64,000 nt of DNA, taken from Rhizobiales bacterium IMCC20636 (GTDB lineage Bacteria > Pseudomonadota > Alphaproteobacteria > Rhizobiales > GCA-2746425). The stretch spans positions 1,023,001 through 1,087,000 of the forward strand of contig CP018226.1 of NCBI GenBank assembly GCA_016865015.1, given 5' to 3'. How positions within the stretch are numbered: position 1 is the stretch's first letter; every line of letters begins with the position of its first letter. Below, one piece after another: positions 27,060 to 35,891 of the stretch. A model generated the notes under the pieces. It was not told the DNA's origin and searched no databases. It saw only the letters and a list, made by a program, of their open reading frames with translations. The position numbers and the translations under genes were made by a program.

Positions 27060-27086
27060 TTGTGTGGGCAATACGGAGAAGACGAC

Positions 27087-28592
27087 ATGGATCAACTAGC
27101 CTCTGCCCTTGTGCATGTCATGACACCAGTGCCCTTTTTGTGGCTGCTGCTGGGCGTTTCCAGTGGAATTTTCGTAGGGGCCATTCCCGGATTGGGTGGG
27201 GGAATGTTGATTACGCTTGTCCTGCCTCTGACGTTTACGATGGACAGCACCAACGCACTGATCATGATGATCGGCATGTATGTCGGATCGGTTAGCGGCG
27301 GATTAATCAGTGCCACATTGCTGCGGATGCCCGGCACGCCTTCGTCTGTGGTGACGACCTTCGATGGTTATCCCATGGCGCAAAATGGCGAACCGGGACG
27401 CGCGCTGGGCCTTGGCATTGGGTCGTCGGTAATCGGTGGGTTGATCTCAGGGTTCTTCCTTGTGGTTCTGTCGCCACCACTCTCCATCTGGGCATTATCC
27501 TTCGGACCGTGGGAATATTTCACGATGATCATGATGGGCATGATTCTGATCGCTTCAATCAGCAAGGGGTCTATGGCCAAAGGCCTGTTGGCGGGGGCGC
27601 TGGGCATGACTGCTGCCATGCCGGGATTGAACGAGTCCGATGGCCAGTTGCGACTGACCTATGGTTTTACTGTTCTCAGTGGCGGGTTCAATCTGTTGCC
27701 GGTTCTGCTCGGTATTTTTGTGATGAGCCAAATTCTCAAGGATGCGATCTCCATAAAGAACGTCCCAAAGCTGATGGTGTCAAGCCGCGCTATATTCCCG
27801 TCTTGGCGGCAATGGGCAGGACATTCGGTTAACCTCATCCGCTCTTCTGTGGTCGGCACCTGGATCGGGATCCTGCCCGGCGTCGGGGCAAGTATTTCAG
27901 CCATGGTTGCCTATGGTATGGCGAAGACATTCTCTCGAACGCCCGAGAAATTTGGAACCGGTCATGATGAGGGGATCATTGCCTCGGAAGCCGCGAACAA
28001 TGCCAATGTGGGCGGAGCGCTGATACCGCTTGTCACCATGGGCATTCCCGGTAGCCCGATCGACGCGATACTGCTGGGTGCGCTTGTGCTGCACCAGATA
28101 CAGCCCGGCCCGCTGCTGTTCGCGACAAATTCCTCCTTCGTGTGGGCACTGATTGCGGCTTACCTTGTGGCGAATATCATCATGTTTGTGCTGATGACGT
28201 TAAGCGTGAAGCATCTGGCGCGGGTGATAAACTTCAACCGGGCATATCTGTTGCCCGCGATCTTTGTATTTTGCCTGGTGGGGGCCTATTCGCTGACCAA
28301 CCGGATGTTCGATGTCTGGGTCGTTCTCGGCTTTGGCGTGGTCGGCTTCTTGCTGGACCGAGCGAAGGTGCCGCTTGGTCCATTTGTGATCGGTTTTGTG
28401 CTGGCAGGTCCATTGGAGGCAGAGTTGCGTTCAGGTCTGCAACTGTCGCAGGGCAGTTTGATGCCGCTGTTAACTCGGCCAATTGCCTTGTGCTTCCTGG
28501 CTGTAACCCTGTTCACGCTGATCTTCCCGATCGTGTCTGATCAATTCAAGAAAGCTCGGAAAAGGAATTCACCGGCAGAGGAAACACTCTAG
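27087..28592 (+). CDS. tctA: Tripartite tricarboxylate transporter, large permease (TctA)
   Basis: 501 residues, strongly hydrophobic with about 11-12 membrane helices. Family signatures: 'GAIPGLGGGMLITLVLPLTF', 'GSVSGGLISATLLRMPGTPSSVVT', and in the second half 'GILPGVGASISAMVAYGMAK' with SEAANNANVGGALIPLVTMGIPG-like text. Sodium- or proton-driven uptake with TctC. I start at ATG 27087 because CGGAGAAG precedes it; an in-frame TTG at 27060 has no ribosome site. Confidence 0.96.
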   Translation: MDQLASALVHVMTPVPFLWLLLGVSSGIFVGAIPGLGGGMLITLVLPLTFTMDSTNALIMMIGMYVGSVSGGLISATLLRMPGTPSSVVTTFDGYPMAQNGEPGRALGLGIGSSVIGGLISGFFLVVLSPPLSIWALSFGPWEYFTMIMMGMILIASISKGSMAKGLLAGALGMTAAMPGLNESDGQLRLTYGFTVLSGGFNLLPVLLGIFVMSQILKDAISIKNVPKLMVSSRAIFPSWRQWAGHSVNLIRSSVVGTWIGILPGVGASISAMVAYGMAKTFSRTPEKFGTGHDEGIIASEAANNANVGGALIPLVTMGIPGSPIDAILLGALVLHQIQPGPLLFATNSSFVWALIAAYLVANIIMFVLMTLSVKHLARVINFNRAYLLPAIFVFCLVGAYSLTNRMFDVWVVLGFGVVGFLLDRAKVPLGPFVIGFVLAGPLEAELRSGLQLSQGSLMPLLTRPIALCFLAVTLFTLIFPIVSDQFKKARKRNSPAEETL

Positions 28593-29081
28593 CTGTGACC
28601 TTCCAATAGGTTGCCCGAAAACAATGCTGGCCGTTAATTCCTGGATGCGCGGTGCCATTGTCAAAGCGTGGCTGATTGTGTTCACAGAGTGGGTTCTCGG
28701 AACAAGTCCGAGAACGACGGAAGGTGTGGCGGAGGGGGACGGAGCGCGCACAGGGGAGTGGGTATGGCAAAGGCCTGGCACATGATTGCGGGCAGAGCGC
28801 TTTCGGAAATCAAACCTTTTAAGATCTACGTCTCATTAAATTGCACGCATGGTCACACCCAGCCCCACCGCCGTCGTTCTCGGACTTGTTCCGGGAACCC
28901 ATCTCAGCCAACCGCGGATTTGACCATAGGAACGCTCATGTAGAAATGGAACAGACCGCACGGTTGGCTAAACGACAAGACACCTGTTAATCGACTCGGT
29001 ATCAACAGAGACAACCTATTGAGCCACCACAGCAAGACGCCGGGCGGATCGTTGATGCTCACATCCCGTGAACAGGCATTT
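28593..29081. other. 489-base gap holding repeat copy B
   Basis: Lies between convergent tctA and the LysR gene. Almost all of it is the second copy of the paired-palindrome repeat (28636-29025). No gene seen; short frames again give 'VLGLVPRTHS'-like peptides across the palindrome. Confidence 0.75.
28636..29025. repeat. Dispersed repeat with inverted palindromic arms, copy B
   Basis: Left palindrome at 28693-28715 (GTTCTCGGA / TCCGAGAAC, loop ACAAG) followed by GACGG; right arm at 28871-28898 in inverse orientation, about 155 bases away. Flanks agree with copy A: AATTC(C/T)..GATGCG, TTGTCA.AG.GTGGC, CACAGAGTGG on the left and CCCATCTCAGC, AACAGACCGCA, TAAACGACAA on the right. The interior is unlike copy A. 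Confidence 0.8.
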
Positions 29082-29984
29082 TCAGCGCTCCATTTCACGG
29101 GCGATTGCGCGGACGTCGTTCAACAGATTGAGACTTGCTCCAGACAGGCTGCGCCCCCGAAGCGTCACGATTCCCGCACGTTTTTCCGGTGCACACCAAG
29201 GCGTATTCAGCGTAGCGAGTTGGCCCACATAGACAGGCCTCTGGTGGTCCGGGATAATGGATAGCATATCACTCTGTAACAGGATGCTGGCAGTCAACTG
29301 ATAAGATACAGCCTCAACCTGTACCAATGGCGGTGGCGCACCCAGTTCCATCATCTTTCGTACCAGAAACTGCCGGGAGGGATCTTCTTTCGGGGGCAGG
29401 ATCCAGCGGTATTCTGCAACATCACTGGCAGATAAAGCGCCGGGTTTTCGGGTCAGTGGGTGGTCTTTTCGCGTGGTGATCATGGAATGGTTCGTGCGTA
29501 TCGGATCAATCGAGAATTCTTCCTGTGCAGCCCCTTCGCGGACCTGGGCCAGAACAAAATCCAGATCACCGCGCCGCAACTCGTCTACCATCGAAGCATA
29601 ATCGGCGTGACGCAAAACCACCTCGACGTCGGGATAGGCGGCCGTGCAGCGCACAATGGCGGCAGGCAGGACCGTCGACAGCCATGCCCGACCACAGCCA
29701 ACGCGCACAGTGCCGGAGATTCCTGATTTCAGCGTCCTCAGTTCTGTTGCCAGATCGTCGACGATCAAGCCGACTTGACGGGTGCGCTCAAGAAACAACT
29801 GCCCATATTTGTTTGCCGCCATCCCGTGTGTGCCGCGGTCAAACAGGCGGGTGCCAAGTTCATCTTCGACACGCGCGACAATCTTGGTCAGGGCTGACTG
29901 GGTGAGGCCAAGCCGCCGGGCAGCTGCGCTGACCGAGCCGCAATCAGCAACGGCGCGAATGAAGTGAATATGCCGGGTTTCCAT
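29082..29984 (-). CDS. LysR-family transcriptional regulator
   Basis: 300 residues from METRHIHF at 29984 (TGGAATATCA upstream gives the ribosome site; the frame is open 51 codons further). N-terminal winged helix 'FIRAVADCGSVSAAARRLGLTQSALTKIVARVEDELGTRLF' and a periplasmic-binding-like effector domain from about 90. Divergent from the sulfatase gene, with starts only 100 bases apart, so it most likely controls the sulfatase; the tct operon is a possible second target. Confidence 0.93.
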   Translation of the reverse strand: METRHIHFIRAVADCGSVSAAARRLGLTQSALTKIVARVEDELGTRLFDRGTHGMAANKYGQLFLERTRQVGLIVDDLATELRTLKSGISGTVRVGCGRAWLSTVLPAAIVRCTAAYPDVEVVLRHADYASMVDELRRGDLDFVLAQVREGAAQEEFSIDPIRTNHSMITTRKDHPLTRKPGALSASDVAEYRWILPPKEDPSRQFLVRKMMELGAPPPLVQVEAVSYQLTASILLQSDMLSIIPDHQRPVYVGQLATLNTPWCAPEKRAGIVTLRGRSLSGASLNLLNDVRAIAREMER

Positions 29985-30083
29985 TGATATTCCATTTTGG
30001 ACTTGAAGTTGCTTCGATAACCTATTGCTCTGGAATATGCTAGCCGCGAAAATCTGATCAAATTGAATACGAGGAGACAGCGC

Positions 30084-31526
30084 ATGGTATCGCCGGTTGC
30101 ACCACAAAATATGCTTTTCATTCTTTCGGACGAACACAATCGAAATGTGCTTCGGTGCTATGGCGATGAGATCGTTGAAACGCCAAATCTCGATGCTCTG
30201 GCAGCGCGGGGGACCCGGTTTACCGATGCGTATACGAACTCACCCATATGCGTGCCGGCGCGCGCCTCGCTGGCGACAGGCCAATACGCCCACACCATTG
30301 GCTGCTGGGACAATGCGGCTCCTTATCATGGCCAGCCGCAATCCTGGCACCATGTCTTGCGTGATGCGGGTCATGAGGTGGTCTCGATCGGAAAACTCCA
30401 TTTCCGCAGCGCCGATGACGACAATGGTTTTTCCGAGGAAATCCTGCCATTGCATGTTGTCGGTGGCGCAGGGGATCTCAAATCTTTGCTGCGCCGTGAT
30501 CCACCGCAGAAGGGTGGGCTCGACAAGATGGCTAAAGATGCTAGCGAAGGCGTCGGTGAATATGCGATCTACGATGAGGCAATCACTGCTGCTGCGATCA
30601 AGTGGATCGCAGAACGAGGGGCCAGGACGCAGAAACCCTGGTGCTTATTCGTCAGCCTGACCATGCCGCATTTTCCGCTGATTGCTGATCCGAAATTCTT
30701 CTCACTGTACAGGGACCGGACACTGGAAGAGTTGAGGGAAGGCCGCGACTTGCCACCATCGGAGCATGGTTTCATCGCAGAAATGCGTCAGCGCCGGGAT
30801 TACGACGCCTACTTTACCGATGAGCAACGTCGGACTGCCTTACAGGCTTATTATGGGATGGTCAGCCATGTGGATGACATGGTGGGTCGGTTGCTGGCTG
30901 CGCTGGAGGCTGCGGGACTGACTGGTTCAACCCGCGTGATCTATAGCAGTGATCATGGAGACAATCTGGGGAACCGGGGCTTGTGGGGTAAATCTGTGAT
31001 GTATGACGATTCCGCTGCTATCCCGATGATCGCCGTCGGGGCGGGCATACCTGAAAACGCGGTCAATACGACGCCGGTGTCGCTGGTGGATATTTTCCCG
31101 ACAGTGTTGCAAGCGGTTGGTGCGCCGATGGAGTCTGCGCAGACGCTGCCCGGGGAATCCCTCTTTGACATCGTTGTTGCGCCAAATCGGAAAAGGGCGG
31201 TCTTTTCCGAGTATCACGCAAGCGGATCCCCAACGGGTGCTTTCATGCTGAGAAAGGGCAAGTGGAAACTGGTGGTCTATCCAGGCTATGAGCCGCAATT
31301 GTTTGATATGGAAACCGACCCCAATGAGACCAACGATCTCAGCTCAGATCCGGCCCAAGCCAATATTCGTGCAGCCCTTGAGTCAGAACTGGCGAAGATC
31401 GCGAATCCTGATGAAGTGAACGCCCAAGCCTTCTCGGATCAAGAAGAGCGGATTCGCCTCAATGGTGGAAGGGATGCGATCCTTGGCACGGCGGATATCC
31501 CACACACGCCTGCGCCAACTTTTTAG
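30084..31526 (+). CDS. Sulfatase / alkaline-phosphatase-fold hydrolase
   Basis: 480 residues, start at ATG 30084 with GAGGAG upstream. Metal ligand Asp16 in ILSDEHNRN, formylglycine site ICVPARAS with Cys56 and Arg60 (the C-x-P-x-R motif), 'SIGKLHFRS' and YSSDHGDNLGNRGLWGK supplying the second metal pair. It has no signal peptide, so it is probably cytosolic, like choline sulfatases and phosphonate monoester hydrolases. The nearby TctABC importer could bring in its substrate, but this is inference. Confidence 0.9.
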   Translation: MVSPVAPQNMLFILSDEHNRNVLRCYGDEIVETPNLDALAARGTRFTDAYTNSPICVPARASLATGQYAHTIGCWDNAAPYHGQPQSWHHVLRDAGHEVVSIGKLHFRSADDDNGFSEEILPLHVVGGAGDLKSLLRRDPPQKGGLDKMAKDASEGVGEYAIYDEAITAAAIKWIAERGARTQKPWCLFVSLTMPHFPLIADPKFFSLYRDRTLEELREGRDLPPSEHGFIAEMRQRRDYDAYFTDEQRRTALQAYYGMVSHVDDMVGRLLAALEAAGLTGSTRVIYSSDHGDNLGNRGLWGKSVMYDDSAAIPMIAVGAGIPENAVNTTPVSLVDIFPTVLQAVGAPMESAQTLPGESLFDIVVAPNRKRAVFSEYHASGSPTGAFMLRKGKWKLVVYPGYEPQLFDMETDPNETNDLSSDPAQANIRAALESELAKIANPDEVNAQAFSDQEERIRLNGGRDAILGTADIPHTPAPTF

Positions 31527-31652
31527 AGTGCTTGCGGAACGGCAGATCGGGTCAGGACCATCGTTTCATCCAATACAGTCGATGGAACGGGCGACATCAA
31601 CACCAACCCAAAAGTATTTCTACCGGGTCTGTGTGCCAGCCTGGTTTGAGAC

Positions 31653-31682
31653 ATATCGAACATATCTCGTGGTGTTCGATAT
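31653..31682. terminator. Inverted repeat between convergent sulfatase and ggt genes
   Basis: Perfect 10-bp arms ATATCGAACA / TGTTCGATAT with a 10-base spacer in the 171-base gap. No T-tract on either strand, so a terminator role is only suggested by position. Confidence 0.35.
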
Positions 31683-31697
31683 TGAAAATGACGGCCC

Positions 31698-33497
31698 CTA
31701 TTCGCCGATGATGGTGCCTTCGCGGCGCGGATCGGCGCCTCCGATGAGCTTGTCACCATCGATGACAATGCCGTGCAAACCTGAATTCAGATCGCGCACC
31801 GATACATTGTAGCCAAGTTCTTCCAGTGCTGGCGCAAAATTCTCCGCAGCGGTGCCGGCTTCCAGATCGTATGTGCCAAACCGGTTGATCAAATGTGGCA
31901 TGTTGATGGAAGATTGCAGGCTCAGGCCCCAGTCGATATGTGCAATCAGGGTCTTGGCAACATAGCCAATGATGCGGCTTCCGCCAGGGCTTCCAAGCGC
32001 CATATAGGGAACATTGCTGCGCATCACGATGGTCGGAGACATGGACGAGCGCGGCCGTTTGCCGGGCTCAACCCGGTTTGCAATCGGATAACCGTTGACA
32101 TGGGTACGAAACGAAAAGTCAGTGAGTTCATTGTTCAGCAGGAAGCCAGCCGCCATCAAACGTGATCCAAAACCGTTTTCGATGGTCGTTGTCATCGAGA
32201 CGACATTGCCCAGACTGTCGCGAATGACGAAATGGCTGGTGGATGGCAATTCGATGGATTCATCATCTGCCTGATACAGTGCGTGATCGAATTGCGGCTC
32301 GCCGGGCGTGACCTCGTCCAGCTTGTTCTCACGCATCAGAACACCACGATTGGCAAGGTAACCATCAGCAATCAGGCCCTTTGTCGGTACGGGTACAAAA
32401 TCGCTGTCTGCCATGTAACGGTCGCGGTCCGCAAAGGCCAGACGTGAGGCATCACCTATCAGGCGCCAGGCCTGCGGGCTGTTGGGGCCAAGTCCTTTCA
32501 GATCATAGGCGCGCAAGGTACCCAGAATCTGTCCGATCGTCAGAGCGCCCGAGGATGGGGGCCCTATACCGCAGACATCAAATCCCCGATAATTCACGCA
32601 GATCGGCGTGCGTTCCTTGATGCGATAGGCCGCCAGATCATCCATCGTCAGTAAGCCGGGATTGCCAGGTGCGGACTGAACGGTCGAGACAATTTCCTGT
32701 GCAATCTCGCCCCTGTAGAATGCGTCCGTTCCCTGCTGGGAGATCTGTCGCAAGGTGTTCGCATAAGCTGCATTGATGCGCATATCACCCGATTGAAGTG
32801 GCGTGCCATCTTCGCGGAAGAAATAGTTCTTGGTGCCGTCAAACCGGGACAGTCGTTCCTTGTCTTCTTCTATGGAACTTGCCAGTCTGTGCGATACTTC
32901 AAACCCCTGATCTGCAAGAGTGATGGCGCTGTCGAACAGGGTTGCCCAGGGCATGGAGCCGTAGCGACCGTGGACAGCTTCCAGAAGCAGTGGCGTGCCC
33001 GGCACGCCGACAGAGCGCCCGCCCACCACGGCATCATAGAACATTAATGGCTCGCCATTTTCGTCCTGAAACAGGGTGGGAGTTGCCGCCATGGGCGCTG
33101 TTTCGCGGCCATCAAAGCTGGTCAGCCGTTTGTTGGCCGCATCCCAATAAACCAGAAAAGCTCCGCCGCCCAACCCGGATGATTGAGGCTCGACAAGCCC
33201 CAGCATTAATTGCACGGCTACCATGGCGTCGATGGCGTTGCCACCATTGCGCAATACAGTCGCACCTGCTTCGCTGGCAAGCGGATGCGCAGCGGCTATC
33301 ATCCAATTGTTGGATTTCACACCTTTGGTGTCATCTCCCAGAAGGTCAATTTCGATGGGCGCTTCTGCCGGTGCGAATGACCCTGATTCAGGTGCTACTT
33401 CATCGGTGGCCTGTTGTGCGCTGGCATGATGTGAGATCGCAGAAACGGACATCAACGCCGATAGACACAAAACACGCAGGAAACCGGAATTCATCAT
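31698..33497 (-). CDS. ggt: Gamma-glutamyltransferase (glutathione hydrolase)
   Basis: 599 residues with signal peptide (cut near SHHASAQQ, about residue 28), so periplasmic. The precursor self-cleaves before the Thr of LPSTSHFVIRD (about residue 415), giving large and small subunits. Family marks: 'NGGNAIDAMVAVQLMLGLVEPQSSGLGGG', 'DGRETAP', and the small-subunit SMSPTIV, LGSPGGSRII. Hydrolyses or transfers gamma-glutamyl groups from glutathione and related peptides. ATGs at 33497 and 33494 are both possible. Confidence 0.95.
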   Translation of the reverse strand: MMNSGFLRVLCLSALMSVSAISHHASAQQATDEVAPESGSFAPAEAPIEIDLLGDDTKGVKSNNWMIAAAHPLASEAGATVLRNGGNAIDAMVAVQLMLGLVEPQSSGLGGGAFLVYWDAANKRLTSFDGRETAPMAATPTLFQDENGEPLMFYDAVVGGRSVGVPGTPLLLEAVHGRYGSMPWATLFDSAITLADQGFEVSHRLASSIEEDKERLSRFDGTKNYFFREDGTPLQSGDMRINAAYANTLRQISQQGTDAFYRGEIAQEIVSTVQSAPGNPGLLTMDDLAAYRIKERTPICVNYRGFDVCGIGPPSSGALTIGQILGTLRAYDLKGLGPNSPQAWRLIGDASRLAFADRDRYMADSDFVPVPTKGLIADGYLANRGVLMRENKLDEVTPGEPQFDHALYQADDESIELPSTSHFVIRDSLGNVVSMTTTIENGFGSRLMAAGFLLNNELTDFSFRTHVNGYPIANRVEPGKRPRSSMSPTIVMRSNVPYMALGSPGGSRIIGYVAKTLIAHIDWGLSLQSSINMPHLINRFGTYDLEAGTAAENFAPALEELGYNVSVRDLNSGLHGIVIDGDKLIGGADPRREGTIIGE

Positions 33498-33705
33498 AAT
33501 TCTATCCGCTCAATCACATCGCTTTGCATCTGGCTTGCGACGTCAAAATTCATTGTCTGTTGTGTGCTACTTGTAGCCTGCCTTTAGTCTGCGTTAAAGC
33601 CCATTCGGCCGCAATGTGGCCATAGTTCAAAAATCGTGTCGGCCAGCGATGCACGATTGACGACCGGACTAAAATTGGTGGCACAGGGACAGACCATTTC
33701 GGTCG

Positions 33706-34506
33706 TCAAAGCATGCTTTGCATTGCCCGTTGTGCCATGACTTTTATCAAATTCGCACGGTAAGCGGCAGACCCGTGTATGTCGGATAGCAGGTTGGAGT
33801 CATCAATGGAAATATCAGCCAGAGCTTCTGCAGCCCAATTGCCCAGAAGTGCGGATTCCATGTCCTTGTGGCGAAATACGCCGTCCGAGCCTGCACCGGT
33901 GACAGCCAGTTTCACGCCGCCATCTGTATGGCGCGCTATGAATACACCGGCCATGGCGTAGCGCGAGGCAGGGTTTGGGAATTTTGCATAAGCGGCTATT
34001 TGTGGAATCCTGAAATCAATCCTGATGATCAATTCACCGTCCTGAAGGGCGGTTTCGAACATACCGGTGAAAAAATCCTCGGCGGCTATGACACGGCTGT
34101 TGGTGTGTATCGTGGCATCCAGCGCCAGAACAGCTGCCGGATAATCCGCTGCCGGGTCATTGTTGGCCACAGAGCCACCCAAAGTGCCCATATTGCGCAC
34201 ATGTGGATCTCCGATATGCGAGGCCAGATCTGCCAAAGCCGGCAGGATTTGTCTGACCTGCGGTGATGCTGCAACCTCGGCATGGGTAACACCTGCACCG
34301 ATGCTGAGATGGTCCTTTGCAGAACCAATCCCCGCAAGCGCCGCAATGTGCCTTAAATCAATCACATCTGATGGATCGGCCAGGCGTTGTTTCATGGTCG
34401 GCAGCAGGGTCTGGCCGCCAGCCAGAAATTGAGCGTCTTCAGAGTTGGTAAAAAACTGGATCGCATCTTCCACACTGGTCGGGCGATGATAGGTGAGGTG
34501 AAACAT
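33706..34506 (-). CDS. FAD-binding medium subunit of a xanthine-dehydrogenase/CO-dehydrogenase-type enzyme
   Basis: 266 residues, CoxM-like. Starts MFHLTYHRPTSVEDAIQFF; FAD-binding motifs AGGQTLLPTMKQRL (about 32-45) and 'NMGTLGGSVANNDPAADYPAA' (about 105-125) are intact. The subunit passes electrons from the iron-sulfur subunit to acceptors. 13 bases after the 2Fe-2S gene. A molybdopterin large subunit would be expected in the same operon but none lies within reach. Confidence 0.93.
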   Translation of the reverse strand: MFHLTYHRPTSVEDAIQFFTNSEDAQFLAGGQTLLPTMKQRLADPSDVIDLRHIAALAGIGSAKDHLSIGAGVTHAEVAASPQVRQILPALADLASHIGDPHVRNMGTLGGSVANNDPAADYPAAVLALDATIHTNSRVIAAEDFFTGMFETALQDGELIIRIDFRIPQIAAYAKFPNPASRYAMAGVFIARHTDGGVKLAVTGAGSDGVFRHKDMESALLGNWAAEALADISIDDSNLLSDIHGSAAYRANLIKVMAQRAMQSML

Positions 34507-34519
34507 GGGGTCTTCCCGA

Positions 34520-35020
34520 CTATACGGAGCTGGTCACTGATGGCTTTTCGGAACGGGTCATGTCCTCAGCCGCCGCTTTTATGGATTTCACAATATTCTG
34601 ATACCCGGTACAGCGGCAAATGTTGCCCTCAAGTTCCGTGCGAATGGTTGGCTCGTCCAGCGCGGCACCGTAGCGCTTGATCATATCGGTCGCCGCAATG
34701 ATCATTCCGGGCGTACAGAATCCGCATTGCAGACCGTGATGCTCTTTGAACGCGGCCTGAACCGGGTGCAGCTGATCACCATCTGCAAGGCCTTCGATTG
34801 TCATGATCTCGGCGCCATCCGCCTGTGCCGCCAACATGGTACAGCTTTTGATGGCCTTGCCGTTGAAGCTGATGACACAGGCACCGCATTGCGACGTGTC
34901 GCAGCCGATATGTGTGCCGGTCAACCGCAGATGATCGCGGATATAATCCACAAGCAGGGTTCGGTCTTCAACCGTATGGGAGACGGCTCCGCCATTTACC
35001 GTCATGGATACTTTGATCAT
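34520..35020 (-). CDS. 2Fe-2S small subunit of a xanthine-dehydrogenase/CO-dehydrogenase-type enzyme
   Basis: 166 residues, CoxS-like. N-terminal plant-type cluster [22 protein letters not shown] and C-terminal cluster CGFCTPGMI ... CRCTGYQNI, all eight cysteines present. Start at ATG 35020 ([11 protein letters not shown]) with GAGG 6 bases upstream. Middle gene of a coxG-coxS-coxM-like trio. Confidence 0.94.
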   Translation of the reverse strand: MIKVSMTVNGGAVSHTVEDRTLLVDYIRDHLRLTGTHIGCDTSQCGACVISFNGKAIKSCTMLAAQADGAEIMTIEGLADGDQLHPVQAAFKEHHGLQCGFCTPGMIIAATDMIKRYGAALDEPTIRTELEGNICRCTGYQNIVKSIKAAAEDMTRSEKPSVTSSV

Positions 35021-35064
35021 ATGAAACCTCACAAATTACTTGTGATCAATTGTAGTTGAACCTG

Positions 35065-35733
35065 TCAGGACAGGACCATCAGCCCCAGAATCACAACCGC
35101 GAGCGCAATCAGGCCCCACATCATGGGTCCGCCAAGCGTGCCTTTTCCGGCTTCCACTTCCAGCGCTTCTTCCGCGTCATGGACCGCTTCGCCAATTTCC
35201 CGCGCCACATCCGAGATGTTGTCCCCATGGCCGACATCATCATCTGATGGCTGGATTGCCTCGCTCGTTTGAACCGCCGCGACTTTTGTCGGGTCGGCTC
35301 CGAGTTTCTTGGCAAGATTTCCAAAAAACTCGTCAGCAATTCTCTTGGCAGTGCTGTCGATCATGCGTGAGCCCAGCTGTGCCAGCTTGCCACCCACCTG
35401 GGCTTTGGCGGTGTAGGTCAGAATGGTGTCCTGGCCGTCTTCGGCCAGGGAAATGTCAGCACCGCCCTTGGCAAAGCCCGCAGCTCCGCCTTTGCCCTCG
35501 CCAGTGATCTTGTAGCTCTTTGGCGGATCAAAGTCAGATAGGGTCACGGTTCCCTTGAACTTTGCCTTGACCGGGCCAACCTTCATTGTCACCACGGCCG
35601 CCATTTCGGTATCTGATGATTTTTCCAGGCTTTCACAGCCCGGAATGCACTCTTTCAGCACCTCAGGATCGTTGAGCGCTGCCCAGACAGCTTCGCGCGT
35701 TGCAGGAATCCGGTATTCGCCAGACATATCCAT
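35065..35733 (-). CDS. CoxG-like SRPBCC protein with C-terminal membrane anchor
   Basis: 222 residues. The N-terminal 150 residues match CoxG ('MSGEYRIPATREAVWAALNDPEVLKECIPGC', VGPVKAKFKG), a START-like fold. After an acidic linker, a C-terminal hydrophobic segment (MMWGLIALAVVILGLMVL) would anchor it. CoxG recruits CO-dehydrogenase-type enzymes to the membrane. It is the first gene of the trio. Confidence 0.92.
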   Translation of the reverse strand: MDMSGEYRIPATREAVWAALNDPEVLKECIPGCESLEKSSDTEMAAVVTMKVGPVKAKFKGTVTLSDFDPPKSYKITGEGKGGAAGFAKGGADISLAEDGQDTILTYTAKAQVGGKLAQLGSRMIDSTAKRIADEFFGNLAKKLGADPTKVAAVQTSEAIQPSDDDVGHGDNISDVAREIGEAVHDAEEALEVEAGKGTLGGPMMWGLIALAVVILGLMVLS

Positions 35734-35891
35734 GACTTAGTCACCTAATTGATTTCATAAACTGCGTTGCCCTGAAACTTGCACGATAGGCTACCATTCA
35801 GCAAGAGGCGCGTGTGCAGACAGATCCCATTCATTGCTTGGGTCCGCAATGGGGATTTGCTATAGCCCGCCAGAGATACTGCGGAGCCAAG

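Noticed and set aside
31462..31812. Small plus-strand gene between sulfatase and ggt
   Set aside because: The frame begins inside the sulfatase gene and ends over the ggt end; no ribosome site or family.
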